Notes: generated by a model not told the origin, from the letters alone. Counted from the stretch's first letter, positions 8,512 to 16,676 are shown. The stretch is DNA of 64,000 nucleotides from Streptomyces sp. NBC_01353 (GCF_036237275.1 NZ_CP108352.1:4588001-4652000); one strand, 5' to 3'. Numbers and translations: made by a program.

Positions 8512-8975
8512 CAGACGCCCCCGTCCTCGGCCGGTACGTCGACGGCGACGGCGTCGGGGACGATGCCGTGGGCCGGCGGGAAGAGCATCGCCCCGTCGGG
8601 ATCGGCGATGTCGACGGCGACGCCGGCGGGGACGGCCATGGCGGGGATGATCTCGTCGAGGAGACGGGCGCCGCGCAGCTCGGCGAACTCCCAGGGAGGA
8701 CTGGCCGCCGGCCCTTCCGGCCCATCCGCTTCTTCCGGGCCATCCGCTGGTTCCGGCCCTTGAGCGCCCCTGGCTCGGGCGAACCGGGCGAGCGAGGCCT
8801 CGTCGGTGAAGGCGCAGATCCAGCGCACGCCGCCGAGCTCCGCCGTCCACAGGCCGCGGGAGTCCACCGGTACCAGCAGCAGGGCCCGGCGCAACTCCCC
8901 CACCATGTCCATGGGATCGCCCCGCCCGGCCCGCCGCTCGGCGATCCGTTCCGCCAGTGCCGCACCGTCGCTCAT
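8511..8975 (-). CDS. SseB-like protein, first gene of the toxin operon
   Basis: A 154-aa protein. The segment LLLVPVDSRGLWTAELGGVR followed by WICAFTDEASLARFARA is typical of the SseB N-terminal domain found as an accessory in many actinobacterial toxin or secretion loci. A Gly/Pro/Glu-rich linker (about 70-95) separates it from a C-terminal part containing GVAVDIADPDGAMLFPP. The ATG at 8975 has GGGAGGAG upstream, a strong ribosome site. Its stop overlaps the next start, so it is translationally coupled to the T7SS-like gene. Its exact function is unknown. Confidence 0.7.
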   Translation of the reverse strand: MSDGAALAERIAERRAGRGDPMDMVGELRRALLLVPVDSRGLWTAELGGVRWICAFTDEASLARFARARGAQGPEPADGPEEADGPEGPAASPPWEFAELRGARLLDEIIPAMAVPAGVAVDIADPDGAMLFPPAHGIVPDAVAVDVPAEDGGV

Positions 8976-9125
8976 CGGTTCTCCTCCCGACGTCGCTTTG
9001 CGCCTCCCCGCTTTGAGAGGAGAACACGCCTGTGTCGGGGGTTCGGTTCCGCAACGGTCGACTGACGTGCTGTCAGCAGCGGTCCGTCGAGCCACTCTGA
9101 CGGGTGGGGTGCCCGTATCGCCACG

Positions 9126-9160
9126 TCGGCCCCGGACCGCTGGGTGCGGTCCGGGGCCGA
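9126..9160 (-). terminator. Hairpin terminator of the sortase-anchored protein gene
   Basis: A perfect 15-bp stem (TCGGCCCCGGACCGC paired with its complement) around the 5-nt loop TGGGT, placed 48 nt after the stop codon at 9208 on the minus strand. There is no strong U-tract, as is usual in streptomycetes. It separates the surface-protein gene from the toxin operon. Confidence 0.75.
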
Positions 9161-9207
9161 AGGCGTTCATGCCGCCCGCGGGCGCGGGCTCGGGGCGCCA
9201 GGTGGTG

Positions 9208-11523
9208 TTACGCGGTCGCCTTGCGGCGCTTGAGCCACCACACCAGGCCACCGCCGAGGGCGACCAGGAGGGCGGCGAGACCGGCGATCAGCCCCGTGGG
9301 GGCGCTGGAGCCGGTGTCGGCGAGGTCGCCGTGGGGGTCCTGCGCACCGCCGGTCGGCTTGGGGCCGCCCGGGGTGGAGGTGGACGGCGCCGGGGTGGAC
9401 GGCTGGTCCGTCGGCTTCGGGTCGTCCGTGGGGGTCGGGGTGGGCTTCGGGTCCGTACCGCCGTCTCCGCCGCCGGTGTGCTTGGTGTTGCCGCCGAGGA
9501 ACAGCGTGTCGTCGCTCTCGGCGTCATCGGTCATGGCCTGCGTGGACGTCTTCGTGGTCCGCGGAAGGTGCCGGTGCTCGGTGGTGAACTCCACGCGGCT
9601 CACATTGCGCTTGGGGGCCTTGGAGAAGTCGACGCCGCCCATGACGCAGATCTTGTTCTGCCCGTTGACCTCGCACGGGAAGGAGTAGTCGCCCTTGGTG
9701 AACGACTTCACGTAGTCGTCGAAGGTCTGCTTCGGCGTCCACGACTTGTTGGCGCCGCGCAGCGGCCACTTGGCGACGTCGTTGCTGTTGATGATCGACC
9801 GGAAGTCCGTCGACGTCGCCTGGTCCTGCTGGCGGATGTACTCCGCGGCCACCCGGGCCGTGTAGACCCGGCGCAGGTCCGCGTAGTTCGGCGCGTTGTT
9901 CACGCGCCTCTCCACCTCGGGGATGATGATCCGGTTGATCAGGCTCTCCGACGTCTTGCGCTGCTCAGGAGTGAGCTTGCATTCGACGCCGTTCGGGTCC
10001 GGGGTCTCCACGTCGGACGCCTCGGAGTTGACCTTCAGCGGTGCGTCGAGGATGTAGAGCCCGCCCTCGTCCACGCGGACCTTCGCGGTCTTGGGGACGA
10101 TCCAGTTACGCGTCACCGTCCCGCACGGCACACCGGCCTCGCGCATCGCGTCCTGGTACTGCTTCCCGAGCCCCTCGCGGGGGTCCAGGAGCTTGGCGTA
10201 GTCGTGCTTCATCTCCAGGTCGGCCTGGAGCAGCACCCGCCCGGCGTCGGTCTTCCCGAACTGCTTGTCCATGACCCGGTCGGGCTCGTCCGGGTTGAGG
10301 TTGACCCAGAACTTCTCCGGGGTCAGCGCCATCCACGTGAAGAAGGAGTCGGAGATGAGCTGTGCCTTCTCCTGGCCGCCCCAGCCCGGCTGGTCTCCGG
10401 TGACCTCCTTCGCGGAGAAGGAGTAGTCGAGGCCCTTGCCCTTCACGGGCTTGCCGACGTAGCGCAGGTCGAGGGTGGTGAAGTCCACGCCACCCGGGCC
10501 CTTCACGCCGGAGCCGTTCCGGTTCGCGGCGTTCGCGCGTTCCTGCTGGCGGCGGGCGTCGTTGGGGGTGGGCTGGGACCTGTTGATGTTGTCCGTGCCC
10601 GGCGAGGCCGGCGTCTGGCCCGGGGTGGGCGTCATGATCTGGCCCGGCTTGGTCCACTTGCCGGTCTTGTAGTCCGGCGTCGCGGTGGCGTGGTGCGCGT
10701 ACCCGGTGACACGGTTGTTGCCGCTCGCGTCCGGGCCGATCTTCAGGTTCATGTTCTTGATGCGGTTGGTGGTGTCGTCGGAGACGGCCTCGCCGAACGC
10801 GAACCGGATCTTGAAGTCCTTGTACTTGGTGCTCGTGAGGAGCTTGCGGTCCTTGGGAGTCTGGCCGCCGTCGTTGTCCCCGCCGGACTTCATCTCGACG
10901 AAGATGCCCCGCTTGTAGTTCACCGCGTCGTACTTGCGGTACAGGGGCTTGCCGTTGGCGTCCCGCTCGTACTCCACGTACTCCTGGCACAGCCAGTCCG
11001 GGCCGACGAGACCGAGATCCTCGACGACCTTCGCCTCGAAGGCATCACCGCGGGTGCGGCGCGCCTCCAGCTCGATATAGGCGTCGTTCAGCCAGTTGTC
11101 GAACGACCCGTACTTCTGGTCGTTCCAGTTCTTCCCCTCCATGTAGTTCTTGTACGTGGCGTAGACCCGCTCCGGCGTGCCCTCCTTGTACTCCTTGTAG
11201 GGCTTGTCGAGCTTGGCGAGGAACGCCTTCTGCTGGGCGATGTCGGTCGGCAGCTTCAGGCCGTCCATCGCGTGACGCTGGTTGGGGAACTTGTACGCGT
11301 CCCACTTCGCCTTGATGCGGGAAGCGTCCCCGGGGAAGTCGGTGGCGGGCTTGATGTTCTTGCCCCGCAGGTTGTACTTGTCGTCGCAGCGGACCTGCTT
11401 CGGCGCCGCCACGGCTTCGCCGGCGAGCGGGGAGAGGCCGGAGAACGCCAGCACTCCCGCACAGGCGACGGCGACCGTGACTCGCGCGGTGCGACCTCGG
11501 GAAACGGATATCGGGTAGTTCAA
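9208..11523 (-). CDS. Sortase-anchored surface protein with a PD-(D/E)XK-like domain
   Basis: A 771-aa exported, wall-anchored protein. An N-terminal signal peptide (RTARVTVAVACAGVLAFSGL, cleavage near AVAA) and a C-terminal sorting signal are both clear: LADTG at 734-738, a hydrophobic helix, then a KRRK tail. LAXTG-type motifs are used by actinobacterial class E sortases. A Thr/Pro/Lys-rich stalk precedes the motif. Residues about 155-245 resemble a restriction-endonuclease fold: E163 in RGDAFEAKVVEDLG, D199 in YRKYDAV, and E210-x-K212 in GIFVEMKSGG, followed by a helix and the strand KIRFAFGE. The remaining ectodomain is not recognised. The TTG start at 11523 follows GGGAGAG; an ATG at 11601 gives a non-signal extension. 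Confidence 0.75.
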   Translation of the reverse strand: MNYPISVSRGRTARVTVAVACAGVLAFSGLSPLAGEAVAAPKQVRCDDKYNLRGKNIKPATDFPGDASRIKAKWDAYKFPNQRHAMDGLKLPTDIAQQKAFLAKLDKPYKEYKEGTPERVYATYKNYMEGKNWNDQKYGSFDNWLNDAYIELEARRTRGDAFEAKVVEDLGLVGPDWLCQEYVEYERDANGKPLYRKYDAVNYKRGIFVEMKSGGDNDGGQTPKDRKLLTSTKYKDFKIRFAFGEAVSDDTTNRIKNMNLKIGPDASGNNRVTGYAHHATATPDYKTGKWTKPGQIMTPTPGQTPASPGTDNINRSQPTPNDARRQQERANAANRNGSGVKGPGGVDFTTLDLRYVGKPVKGKGLDYSFSAKEVTGDQPGWGGQEKAQLISDSFFTWMALTPEKFWVNLNPDEPDRVMDKQFGKTDAGRVLLQADLEMKHDYAKLLDPREGLGKQYQDAMREAGVPCGTVTRNWIVPKTAKVRVDEGGLYILDAPLKVNSEASDVETPDPNGVECKLTPEQRKTSESLINRIIIPEVERRVNNAPNYADLRRVYTARVAAEYIRQQDQATSTDFRSIINSNDVAKWPLRGANKSWTPKQTFDDYVKSFTKGDYSFPCEVNGQNKICVMGGVDFSKAPKRNVSRVEFTTEHRHLPRTTKTSTQAMTDDAESDDTLFLGGNTKHTGGGDGGTDPKPTPTPTDDPKPTDQPSTPAPSTSTPGGPKPTGGAQDPHGDLADTGSSAPTGLIAGLAALLVALGGGLVWWLKRRKATA

Positions 11524-11688
11524 AGTGAACTCTCCCGGGAGCCCAGGAAGATCATGGGGTTGGTGCGACGCCAGGGGCCCCCGTGGTCGGTGGCGCCGCA
11601 CGAGCTGCCCACCCTAGGGGTTCAACTCACGCTCTGCGTATGCAAATAACGGGCGTGTCGGGACCAACTCATGCTCATATCAGGACAG

Positions 11689-12417
11689 TTACTGACGAGC
11701 GAGCCACAATTCCTCCATGGTCGCCGTGTATTCACGGGTGTGCCGCACCCTGAACACGGACACCTCCAGACGCGGCTGACGCCGCGGATCCCGCCCCTGG
11801 AAGGCCAGCGAGACGAGCATCTCCCAGTTCGTGATGTGGGGTTCCGCGTCCAGGCCGAGGTCTTCCTGTGTCTCCTCGTCCAGCGCGTCGACATCCACTC
11901 CGAGCGCCTGGAGCACCGAACGGGGATCGCCCTCGCTCTCCCACGGCTCCTCGAAGCCCGCATAGCCCGAGGCGTGCAGCATCGTCCCGTCCGGCAGCAG
12001 GACGACGTCCTCGACATGGTCCTCCCCGAGGTCCACATGGGCCGACCCGACGACCAGCGACCCCGGATACCGCGCATGCAGGGCCCGCGCCTCCTCGCGC
12101 ACCGTGCAATCCGTCCCGTCGTCCGCGAGCGCCGGATCCGATATGCAGATCACCCCGCCCCAGCAGCCCACCGAGATCACGTCCAGACCCTCACGGGTCT
12201 CGGGCTCCGGCACCTGATCCGCGGCCATGACGCCGAGGTCTTCCACGACCTGCTCGACGGTGGGGAAGCCCTCGGCGAACGCGCGGGCCCGCACCGGATC
12301 GTGCGGGGCGAACGCGCCGATCGACTCCGGGAACGGAGGAGTGAAGACGGTGAGCGTGCACTCGCCCGACGCCGACACCCGAGTGTCCGCCGGACGGGTC
12401 CAGAAGGTATGGGTCAT
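11689..12417 (-). CDS. DUF6333-like conserved hypothetical protein
   Basis: A 242-aa acidic cytosolic protein beginning MTHTFWTRPADTRVSASG. Recognisable stretches are VISVGCWGGVICISDPALAD and VVLLPDGTMLHASGYAG, then a C-terminal NWEMLVSLAFQGRD region. I believe it belongs to the Streptomyces family DUF6333, whose function is unknown. No catalytic motif or membrane helix is visible. The ATG at 12417 was preferred over an upstream GTG at 12426 because family members start at MTHTFW; neither has a strong ribosome site. It lies 25 nt downstream of a small codirectional ORF. Confidence 0.7.
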   Translation of the reverse strand: MTHTFWTRPADTRVSASGECTLTVFTPPFPESIGAFAPHDPVRARAFAEGFPTVEQVVEDLGVMAADQVPEPETREGLDVISVGCWGGVICISDPALADDGTDCTVREEARALHARYPGSLVVGSAHVDLGEDHVEDVVLLPDGTMLHASGYAGFEEPWESEGDPRSVLQALGVDVDALDEETQEDLGLDAEPHITNWEMLVSLAFQGRDPRRQPRLEVSVFRVRHTREYTATMEELWLARQ

Positions 12418-12442
12418 GGCCGCCACGGTAGCGGCGGCTCCC

Positions 12443-12616
12443 TCAGGACTTCTTCAGGTCCAGGCGGAAGTCCGGGCAGGTGTCGGGGTCGTCGTTCTCG
12501 TAGATGACGGTGCGTTCGGAGTCCGCGACGATCGTCAGGAGGTCCACGGTGTCCCCGCGGAGAATGCCCTCGGGCTTCTCGAAGTGCAGCCCGGGATGCG
12601 TTTCGGTCCGGACCAT
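12443..12616 (-). CDS. Small hypothetical protein (57 aa), possibly a truncated gene
   Basis: Reading MVRTETHPGLHFEKPEGILR and ending in DDPDTCPDFRLDLKKS, with third codon positions almost all G or C, so the frame looks real. It lies 25 nt upstream of the DUF6333-like gene on the same strand and could be co-transcribed. The start is weakly supported: only GCAGG precedes the ATG. A different upstream frame (MAMDGAAGWSG) runs into it, so the present ORF may be the 3' piece of a frameshifted gene. No family recognised. Confidence 0.4.
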   Translation of the reverse strand: MVRTETHPGLHFEKPEGILRGDTVDLLTIVADSERTVIYENDDPDTCPDFRLDLKKS

Positions 12617-12796
12617 CCTGCGGCGCCGTCCATGGCCATGCCAAGGATCTGCCAGGTCGCCGGCCTGGGCCTTCCGGGGTGCCGGCCGCAAGGCGGGCGG
12701 TCTCCCGGCCGGGGTACGTCGCGGATCGCGTGCCGATGTCGAGCGCCGGTCGGGTCCTCCCCGGTGTCGGCGGTTTCCGCGACTAGCCTCCGCATC

Positions 12797-13627
12797 ATGC
12801 TGCGTATCGTCGACACCCGTACCGGCCACCTCGTGGAGATTCCCTCCGTACGCCGCCATCTGCTGAGCATCTGCGTCCACCTGCCGGTCGGCGAGGCCGG
12901 GATCGGCATGGTGGACCTGCGGGCGCTCCTGGTCGGTGACGTACTGGCGCGCACAGCGGAGCTCCACGGCCTGCCGTCCCGGACGTTCCTCACCACGCCG
13001 GACCTGCCTCACGAGCAGGCCCGGGCGCTTGATCGCGCCATGTCCGCCCTGGGCATCCACCCGCCCACCACCGTGGGTGTTCACCATCCGAACGGAACGC
13101 TCTGCGCCGCTGCCGACGTACACGTCCACGCGTACGGGACCGCAGCACAGGACGCGGTCGGCGGGGTCCGCATCGACGTGGGCCAGGTCGGCCCGGCATC
13201 CCGGGAGAGAGGCGTCCAGGACCGTGCCCACCTCCTGGCCCCAGGGCTCCTGGACGCCGTCGCCCCGGAGGGGACCGATCCGCTGGCCGTGAGGATGCTG
13301 ATGCTCGGCCACGCATACCGCGCACCCGTCACGGTCACCAGCGCTGCGCTCGACGAGGCCCGGCGGACGCTGGGGGACTGGCGGCAGCTGGTGGCCGACT
13401 GGGCACAGGCGCCGTCCAGGCCGATCCCAGCCGATGTGCTGCGACACGCCCATGCCGTGCTGGCTGATGACCTCGGCGTCCCCGCCGTCCTGGATACGCT
13501 GGTCACCCTGGCGACGCGCGCCGACGTACCGACCGGTGCCAAGTTCGAGACGTTCGCGTTTCTCGACCGCGTCCTCGGACTGGACCTCGCGCGCGAGGTG
13601 GGGCACCAGCACCGGGCGGCGACATGA
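12797..13627 (+). CDS. Degenerate, shortened cysteinyl-tRNA synthetase-like protein
   Basis: A 276-aa protein. Residues 1-70 follow the start of CysRS: LRIVDTRTGHLVEIPSV, then SICVHLP in place of MYVCGPTVY, and GMVDLRALLVGDVLARTAEL in place of HIGHxRTxxVxDVxxRxL, so the HIGH histidines are gone. The middle catalytic part, including KMSKS, is missing. Residues 160-267 match the CysRS C-terminal helical region well: DPLAVRMLMLGHAYRAPVTV (family pattern RYFLxSxHYRSPL), ALDEARRTL, then HAHAVLADDLGVPAVLDTL and FLDRVLGLDLA. It therefore cannot be a normal synthetase; tRNA binding, regulation or decay are possible. TAGCCT lies 7 nt before the ATG, so it is probably leaderless. Confidence 0.7.
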   Translation: MLRIVDTRTGHLVEIPSVRRHLLSICVHLPVGEAGIGMVDLRALLVGDVLARTAELHGLPSRTFLTTPDLPHEQARALDRAMSALGIHPPTTVGVHHPNGTLCAAADVHVHAYGTAAQDAVGGVRIDVGQVGPASRERGVQDRAHLLAPGLLDAVAPEGTDPLAVRMLMLGHAYRAPVTVTSAALDEARRTLGDWRQLVADWAQAPSRPIPADVLRHAHAVLADDLGVPAVLDTLVTLATRADVPTGAKFETFAFLDRVLGLDLAREVGHQHRAAT

Positions 13628-13888
13628 CGTCGGGCGCCTGGGCCTCATGGCGGCGGTCATCACAACGGCCCCAGCGCATTCACTCCGCCGGGGCCGCCCC
13701 TTCCGGATCGCCACACATGAGCGTGCTCGATCCAGTTCCCATTGTACGACTGCGTGCCGGACGGGCCGGGAGGAGAGAGCAGGCCATCGGGCAGGCCCCG
13801 TCCCCCTCGTTCGTGTGCGCAAGTGGGGCCGTGCAGGCCGTAAGTGCCGGGCTGAGCGGTGAACGGGTCAGCCCTCGGACACTTCGGC

Positions 13889-14158
13889 TCAGCCGCGTTC
13901 TTCTTCCGCCTCCATGCGGCGGATTCCCTGGTGGGTGAGGGAGACCATCGCGGGTGTGTTGCCCGGTTCCCAGTCGACGGTGATCAGGCCCTCGCCGGCC
14001 AGGTACGTGCATGCGGCGGCCAGGTCTTCCTCCGGGATGCGCAGGTCGTTCCGCAGTTTCCGCCCCGGGACTCCGAGGAGACGGTTGCCTTCGGTGGCTT
14101 CGTAGAGGGCGGTCAGGACCCGTTCGCGGTAGACCTGTCGCTCGCGGAGAGTCGCCAT
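13889..14158 (-). CDS. Small winged-helix-like protein (89 aa)
   Basis: MATLRERQVYRERVLTALYE, then LLGVPGRKLRNDLRIPEEDL and CTYLAGEGLITVDWEPGNTP, reads as three helices followed by a beta wing, a typical small winged-helix or MarR-like fold without extra domains. The charged C terminus is RRMEAEEERG. The ATG at 14158 is preceded by AAAGGACTC. It would act as a DNA-binding protein or protein partner; no target is visible. A frameshifted partial copy lies at about 19507-19620. Confidence 0.7.
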   Translation of the reverse strand: MATLRERQVYRERVLTALYEATEGNRLLGVPGRKLRNDLRIPEEDLAAACTYLAGEGLITVDWEPGNTPAMVSLTHQGIRRMEAEEERG

Positions 14159-14196
14159 GATCGAGTCCTTTGGTTCAGGCGAAGATCCGATGCTTC

Positions 14197-14475
14197 TCAG
14201 ACTTCGTCGACGTGGGCGCCTGTGCGGGTGAGCGGTCTGCTGGTGGTGAGCCAGGAGAGGACGGGTCCTGCAGCGGATTCGGTGTCCACGGTGAGGTGGA
14301 GCCTGGTGCCGCCTTCGGGAACGGGGTAGCTGCGCTGTTCCGTCCCGGCGAAGCAGCGGCGAATGACTTCGGCGACCGCGCGGGCGGCTTCGGGGGTCGC
14401 GGCGACGATACGGATGTCGGCGTGCCCTGCCTGCGGCAGGGCCTCGTTCTCGACGGGGTGCAAGACGGGGTACAA
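14197..14475 (-). CDS. Conserved hypothetical protein (92 aa)
   Basis: A small alpha/beta protein: DIRIVAATPEAARAVAEVIR, then SYPVPEGGTRLHLTVDTE and LSWLTTSRPLTR. Streptomycetes carry several such short proteins, all of unknown function. The start is a TTG at 14475 with AAGGGA about 10 nt upstream. Two 12-bp tandem copies of GTCTTG(T/C)ACCCC fall at the very 5' end and give a second in-frame TTG, so the start is uncertain by a few codons. It lies 38 nt upstream of the winged-helix gene, same strand. Confidence 0.55.
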   Translation of the reverse strand: MYPVLHPVENEALPQAGHADIRIVAATPEAARAVAEVIRRCFAGTEQRSYPVPEGGTRLHLTVDTESAAGPVLSWLTTSRPLTRTGAHVDEV

Positions 14476-14578
14476 GACGGTGTGTTCCCTTCGGGCGAAG
14501 TCGAGAGGCCGGGCGGGTGGGTTGTCCCGGGTGTCGGGTGCCCCACCCGCGGCCTTCGGTCGGAGGAGTGGTCTGAGG

Positions 14579-14788
14579 TCAGGGCCAGGTGCCCGTACGC
14601 CTGCGGCTGGGGGCTTGCCCTGACGAACTGCGGGGGCTGTGGCCCGGTGGACGGGCGATGGCCGGGTAGGGGTCGCTGAAGTGGTAGGCCACGATGCGTG
14701 CGTCGTGCTGGGCGTTGAGCCGGTTGATCAGGCGCATGCCGAGCGCGATCAGGAGGGCGCCTGCCGCGAGCGCGATCAAGGTCTCCAT
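14579..14788 (-). CDS. Small single-pass membrane protein (69 aa)
   Basis: The N terminus METLIALAAGALLIALGMRL is one transmembrane helix, followed by a basic NRLNAQHDAR segment and a Pro/Ser/Arg-rich tail, so most of it faces the cytoplasm or is disordered. The ATG at 14788 is preceded by a strong GGAGGTGA. It is 4 nt from the stop of the DUF5994 gene upstream, suggesting one transcript. Function unknown. Confidence 0.6.
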   Translation of the reverse strand: METLIALAAGALLIALGMRLINRLNAQHDARIVAYHFSDPYPAIARPPGHSPRSSSGQAPSRRRTGTWP

Positions 14789-14792
14789 GACG

Positions 14793-15344
14793 TCACCTCC
14801 GCGGGTTCCCGGGCAGTGGGATCATCCGCGCTCCGACGACCGGGTGCCGGAGCGGCGGCAGAGCGGACCCGCCTTCGGTCTCCCAGGCGTCCTCGCTGCC
14901 TCGGGCGTCCTGCGTACGGCGGCCGCTCGCGGCCTCGTCGGACATCAGGACACCGGCGGTGAGGGCGCTGCCGGGGACGGCGGCGGCGGTCATCAGCCTG
15001 GCGGCTGCGGCGGGTTCGGTGTCGGGCGGGATCACCAGCAGGTCGCAGCGGCCGACGGTGTAGGAGAGCAGGATCATCTTGTCGGGATCCTGTTCGGTGA
15101 ACCAGCCCACGTGCACGGTGTGCCCGGTGACGGGAACCTTGTGCGGGACGACGGGCCAACGAGTGGGGTTCACCATGACGCGTGTGATGCGTCCGAAGCG
15201 GTCCTCCAGCGCGTCGACCAGGGGAGGAAGCTCGGCTTCGAGGTCGCGTGAGTACGGCCACCAGGCACCGTCCAACAGGCCGGCGAGGGTGGTCTTCGGA
15301 GTCAGCGACAGGCGCGCCGAAAGCAGGGGGGCGGTGGTGATCAT
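14793..15344 (-). CDS. DUF5994 family protein
   Basis: About 183 aa. It shares with the divergent gene at 15628 the family core: LLDGAWWPYSRDLEAELPPL, a GRITRVMVNPTRWPVVP block, and LLVIPPDTEPAAAARLM. Function of DUF5994 is unknown; these proteins are common in streptomycetes, often near stress or small membrane protein genes. The C terminus has a 40-residue variable tail. The start is uncertain: ATG 15344 is used, but ATG 15395 in the same frame is possible and neither has a strong ribosome site. Confidence 0.75.
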   Translation of the reverse strand: MITTAPLLSARLSLTPKTTLAGLLDGAWWPYSRDLEAELPPLVDALEDRFGRITRVMVNPTRWPVVPHKVPVTGHTVHVGWFTEQDPDKMILLSYTVGRCDLLVIPPDTEPAAAARLMTAAAVPGSALTAGVLMSDEAASGRRTQDARGSEDAWETEGGSALPPLRHPVVGARMIPLPGNPRR

Positions 15345-15627
15345 GATCGCGGACCCGTCCCCGGGCCGTCCTGCAGGGCGGCCCAGTGTCTTCATCGCCG
15401 GAAACGACGTCCGCGTGGGAGCGGGTGTTCGAGTTACTCCCGGTACCTTCAGCGTACTCCGCGCCGGGGTCGGACGAGCGGTTTCCGACCAGCTGATCTC
15501 CGACCGGGAACACTGCTCAGCCGGTGGTCGCGGGCGTGACCGCAGGCACGCGGGTACCGTGAGAACCACGGCGGTATCTCGTCGGCCATGAGGTGTCGGC
15601 GGCGCCGCGCAGTCAGGCGAACCCACC

Positions 15628-16122
15628 ATGGCCGAATCAGACGCCCCCACCCCTCCGAAGCTCCTTCCGGACGAGATCCACCGAGCGGTGAAACCCGGCA
15701 CGGCCCTGCTTCGGCTGCAGACGACTCCCGCCCGCGAAGGCGTCCTCGACGGCGCGTGGTGGCCCCGCTCCCGGCACATCACGGCCGAGTTGCCCGCCCT
15801 GATCCAGGTGCTCACCGAGCACCTCGGTCCCATCACGCGGGTCGGCCTCGACACCGCCGCCTGGGAGGAGGTCCCGACTCGTGTGGTCGTCGACGACCGT
15901 GTCGTGCACCTCGACTCCTTCCCCGTCGGCGACGACACCGTCCTCATCACCCGTGGCGGCAGCGACCACTTCGCCCTGATGGTGGTGCCGCCGGACACGA
16001 CGCCCGACGCGGCACGTGACGCCATGGCCCGTGCGGTCCGAGCCGACAACGTCACCCGGGCCGCCGAGATCCTCGTCGCCACGCTTCCCGAACCAGCGAC
16101 CGACCGCGAGGAGTCGGCATGA
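15628..16122 (+). CDS. DUF5994 family protein, first gene of a three-gene operon
   Basis: A 164-aa paralogue of the DUF5994 gene on the other side of the 283-bp divergent region. Core: GVLDGAWWPRSRHITAELPA, then GPITRVGLDTAAWEEVPTRV and FALMVVPPDTTPDAARDAM. Its stop overlaps the next start in an ATGA (16119-16122), so it is coupled to the PRC-barrel gene. No enzymatic motif is visible. The two paralogues are only moderately similar, so this is an old duplication. Confidence 0.8.
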   Translation: MAESDAPTPPKLLPDEIHRAVKPGTALLRLQTTPAREGVLDGAWWPRSRHITAELPALIQVLTEHLGPITRVGLDTAAWEEVPTRVVVDDRVVHLDSFPVGDDTVLITRGGSDHFALMVVPPDTTPDAARDAMARAVRADNVTRAAEILVATLPEPATDREESA

Positions 16123-16475
16123 TCCAGATGGCGGACATCCGTGAGTGGCGAACCCAGGACGTGGTGGACACACGGGGCCACAGGATCGGAGAGCTGGAGG
16201 CGATCTACGTCGACACCAGCACCGACGAGCCGGCCATGGCCACGATCCGGGTCGGCCTGCCCACCCGGCACCGTCTGGTGTTCGTCCCCCTGGAAGGGGC
16301 GATGGTGGGGCCGGGCTATGTGAAGGTCGTTCACGACAAGGCGCTGGTGAAGCAGTGCCCTTCGATCGACACCGACGGCGTCCTTCCCGCCGGGGATGAG
16401 GAAGCGGTCTTCCGGCACTACGACCTCCCCTACGAGCCCGGGGCGAACGGTGAACGGCAGCTGGCCCGCCGCTGA
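16119..16475 (+). CDS. PRC-barrel domain protein
   Basis: A 118-aa protein. Residues 8-75 form a PRC-barrel: WRTQDVVDTRGHRIGELEAI, YVDTSTDEPAMATIRVGLP, then HRLVFVPLEGAMVGPGYVKV. The C-terminal part (EEAVFRHYDLPYEPG) matches the YDLPY-type tail seen in actinobacterial PRC-barrel proteins. Such proteins bind RNA, proteins or membranes in stress or electron-transfer contexts. It is translationally coupled to the DUF5994 gene and followed 30 nt later by a small membrane protein. Confidence 0.8.
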   Translation: MIQMADIREWRTQDVVDTRGHRIGELEAIYVDTSTDEPAMATIRVGLPTRHRLVFVPLEGAMVGPGYVKVVHDKALVKQCPSIDTDGVLPAGDEEAVFRHYDLPYEPGANGERQLARR

Positions 16476-16505
16476 GCCCCCCGACCGACCGAGGAGGTGG
16501 CCCTC

Positions 16506-16676
16506 GTGTCGCTCTTCCTGGCCCTGATCATCGTGGCGATCGTGCTGGGCATCATCGGCGCCGTCGTCGACGGACTGCTCTTCCTTCTGTTCATCGGCAT
16601 CGTGCTGCTCGTGGCAGACCTCATCTACATCGCCATGCGCACGCGCCGCTCCGCCCGCCACCGCCCAGTCCGGTGA
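16506..16676 (+). CDS. Small hydrophobic membrane protein (56 aa)
   Basis: Too short for most gene callers. It starts at GTG 16506 with GGAGGTGG upstream and reads VSLFLALIIVAIVLGIIGAV, then a second hydrophobic stretch LLFLLFIGIVLLVADLIYIA and a basic tail (RTRRSARHRPVR). Two adjacent membrane helices with a positive-inside C terminus are predicted. It is the third gene of the DUF5994/PRC-barrel operon. Function unknown. Confidence 0.65.
   Translation: MSLFLALIIVAIVLGIIGAVVDGLLFLLFIGIVLLVADLIYIAMRTRRSARHRPVR

Noticed and set aside
8806-11649. 947-aa open frame on the plus strand
   Set aside because: Shadow of the sortase-anchored protein gene; low-complexity translation, no ribosome site.
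13624-13938. Plus-strand ORF between the CysRS-like gene and the winged-helix gene
   Set aside because: The first codons overlap the preceding gene's stop and the translation has no structure or bias.
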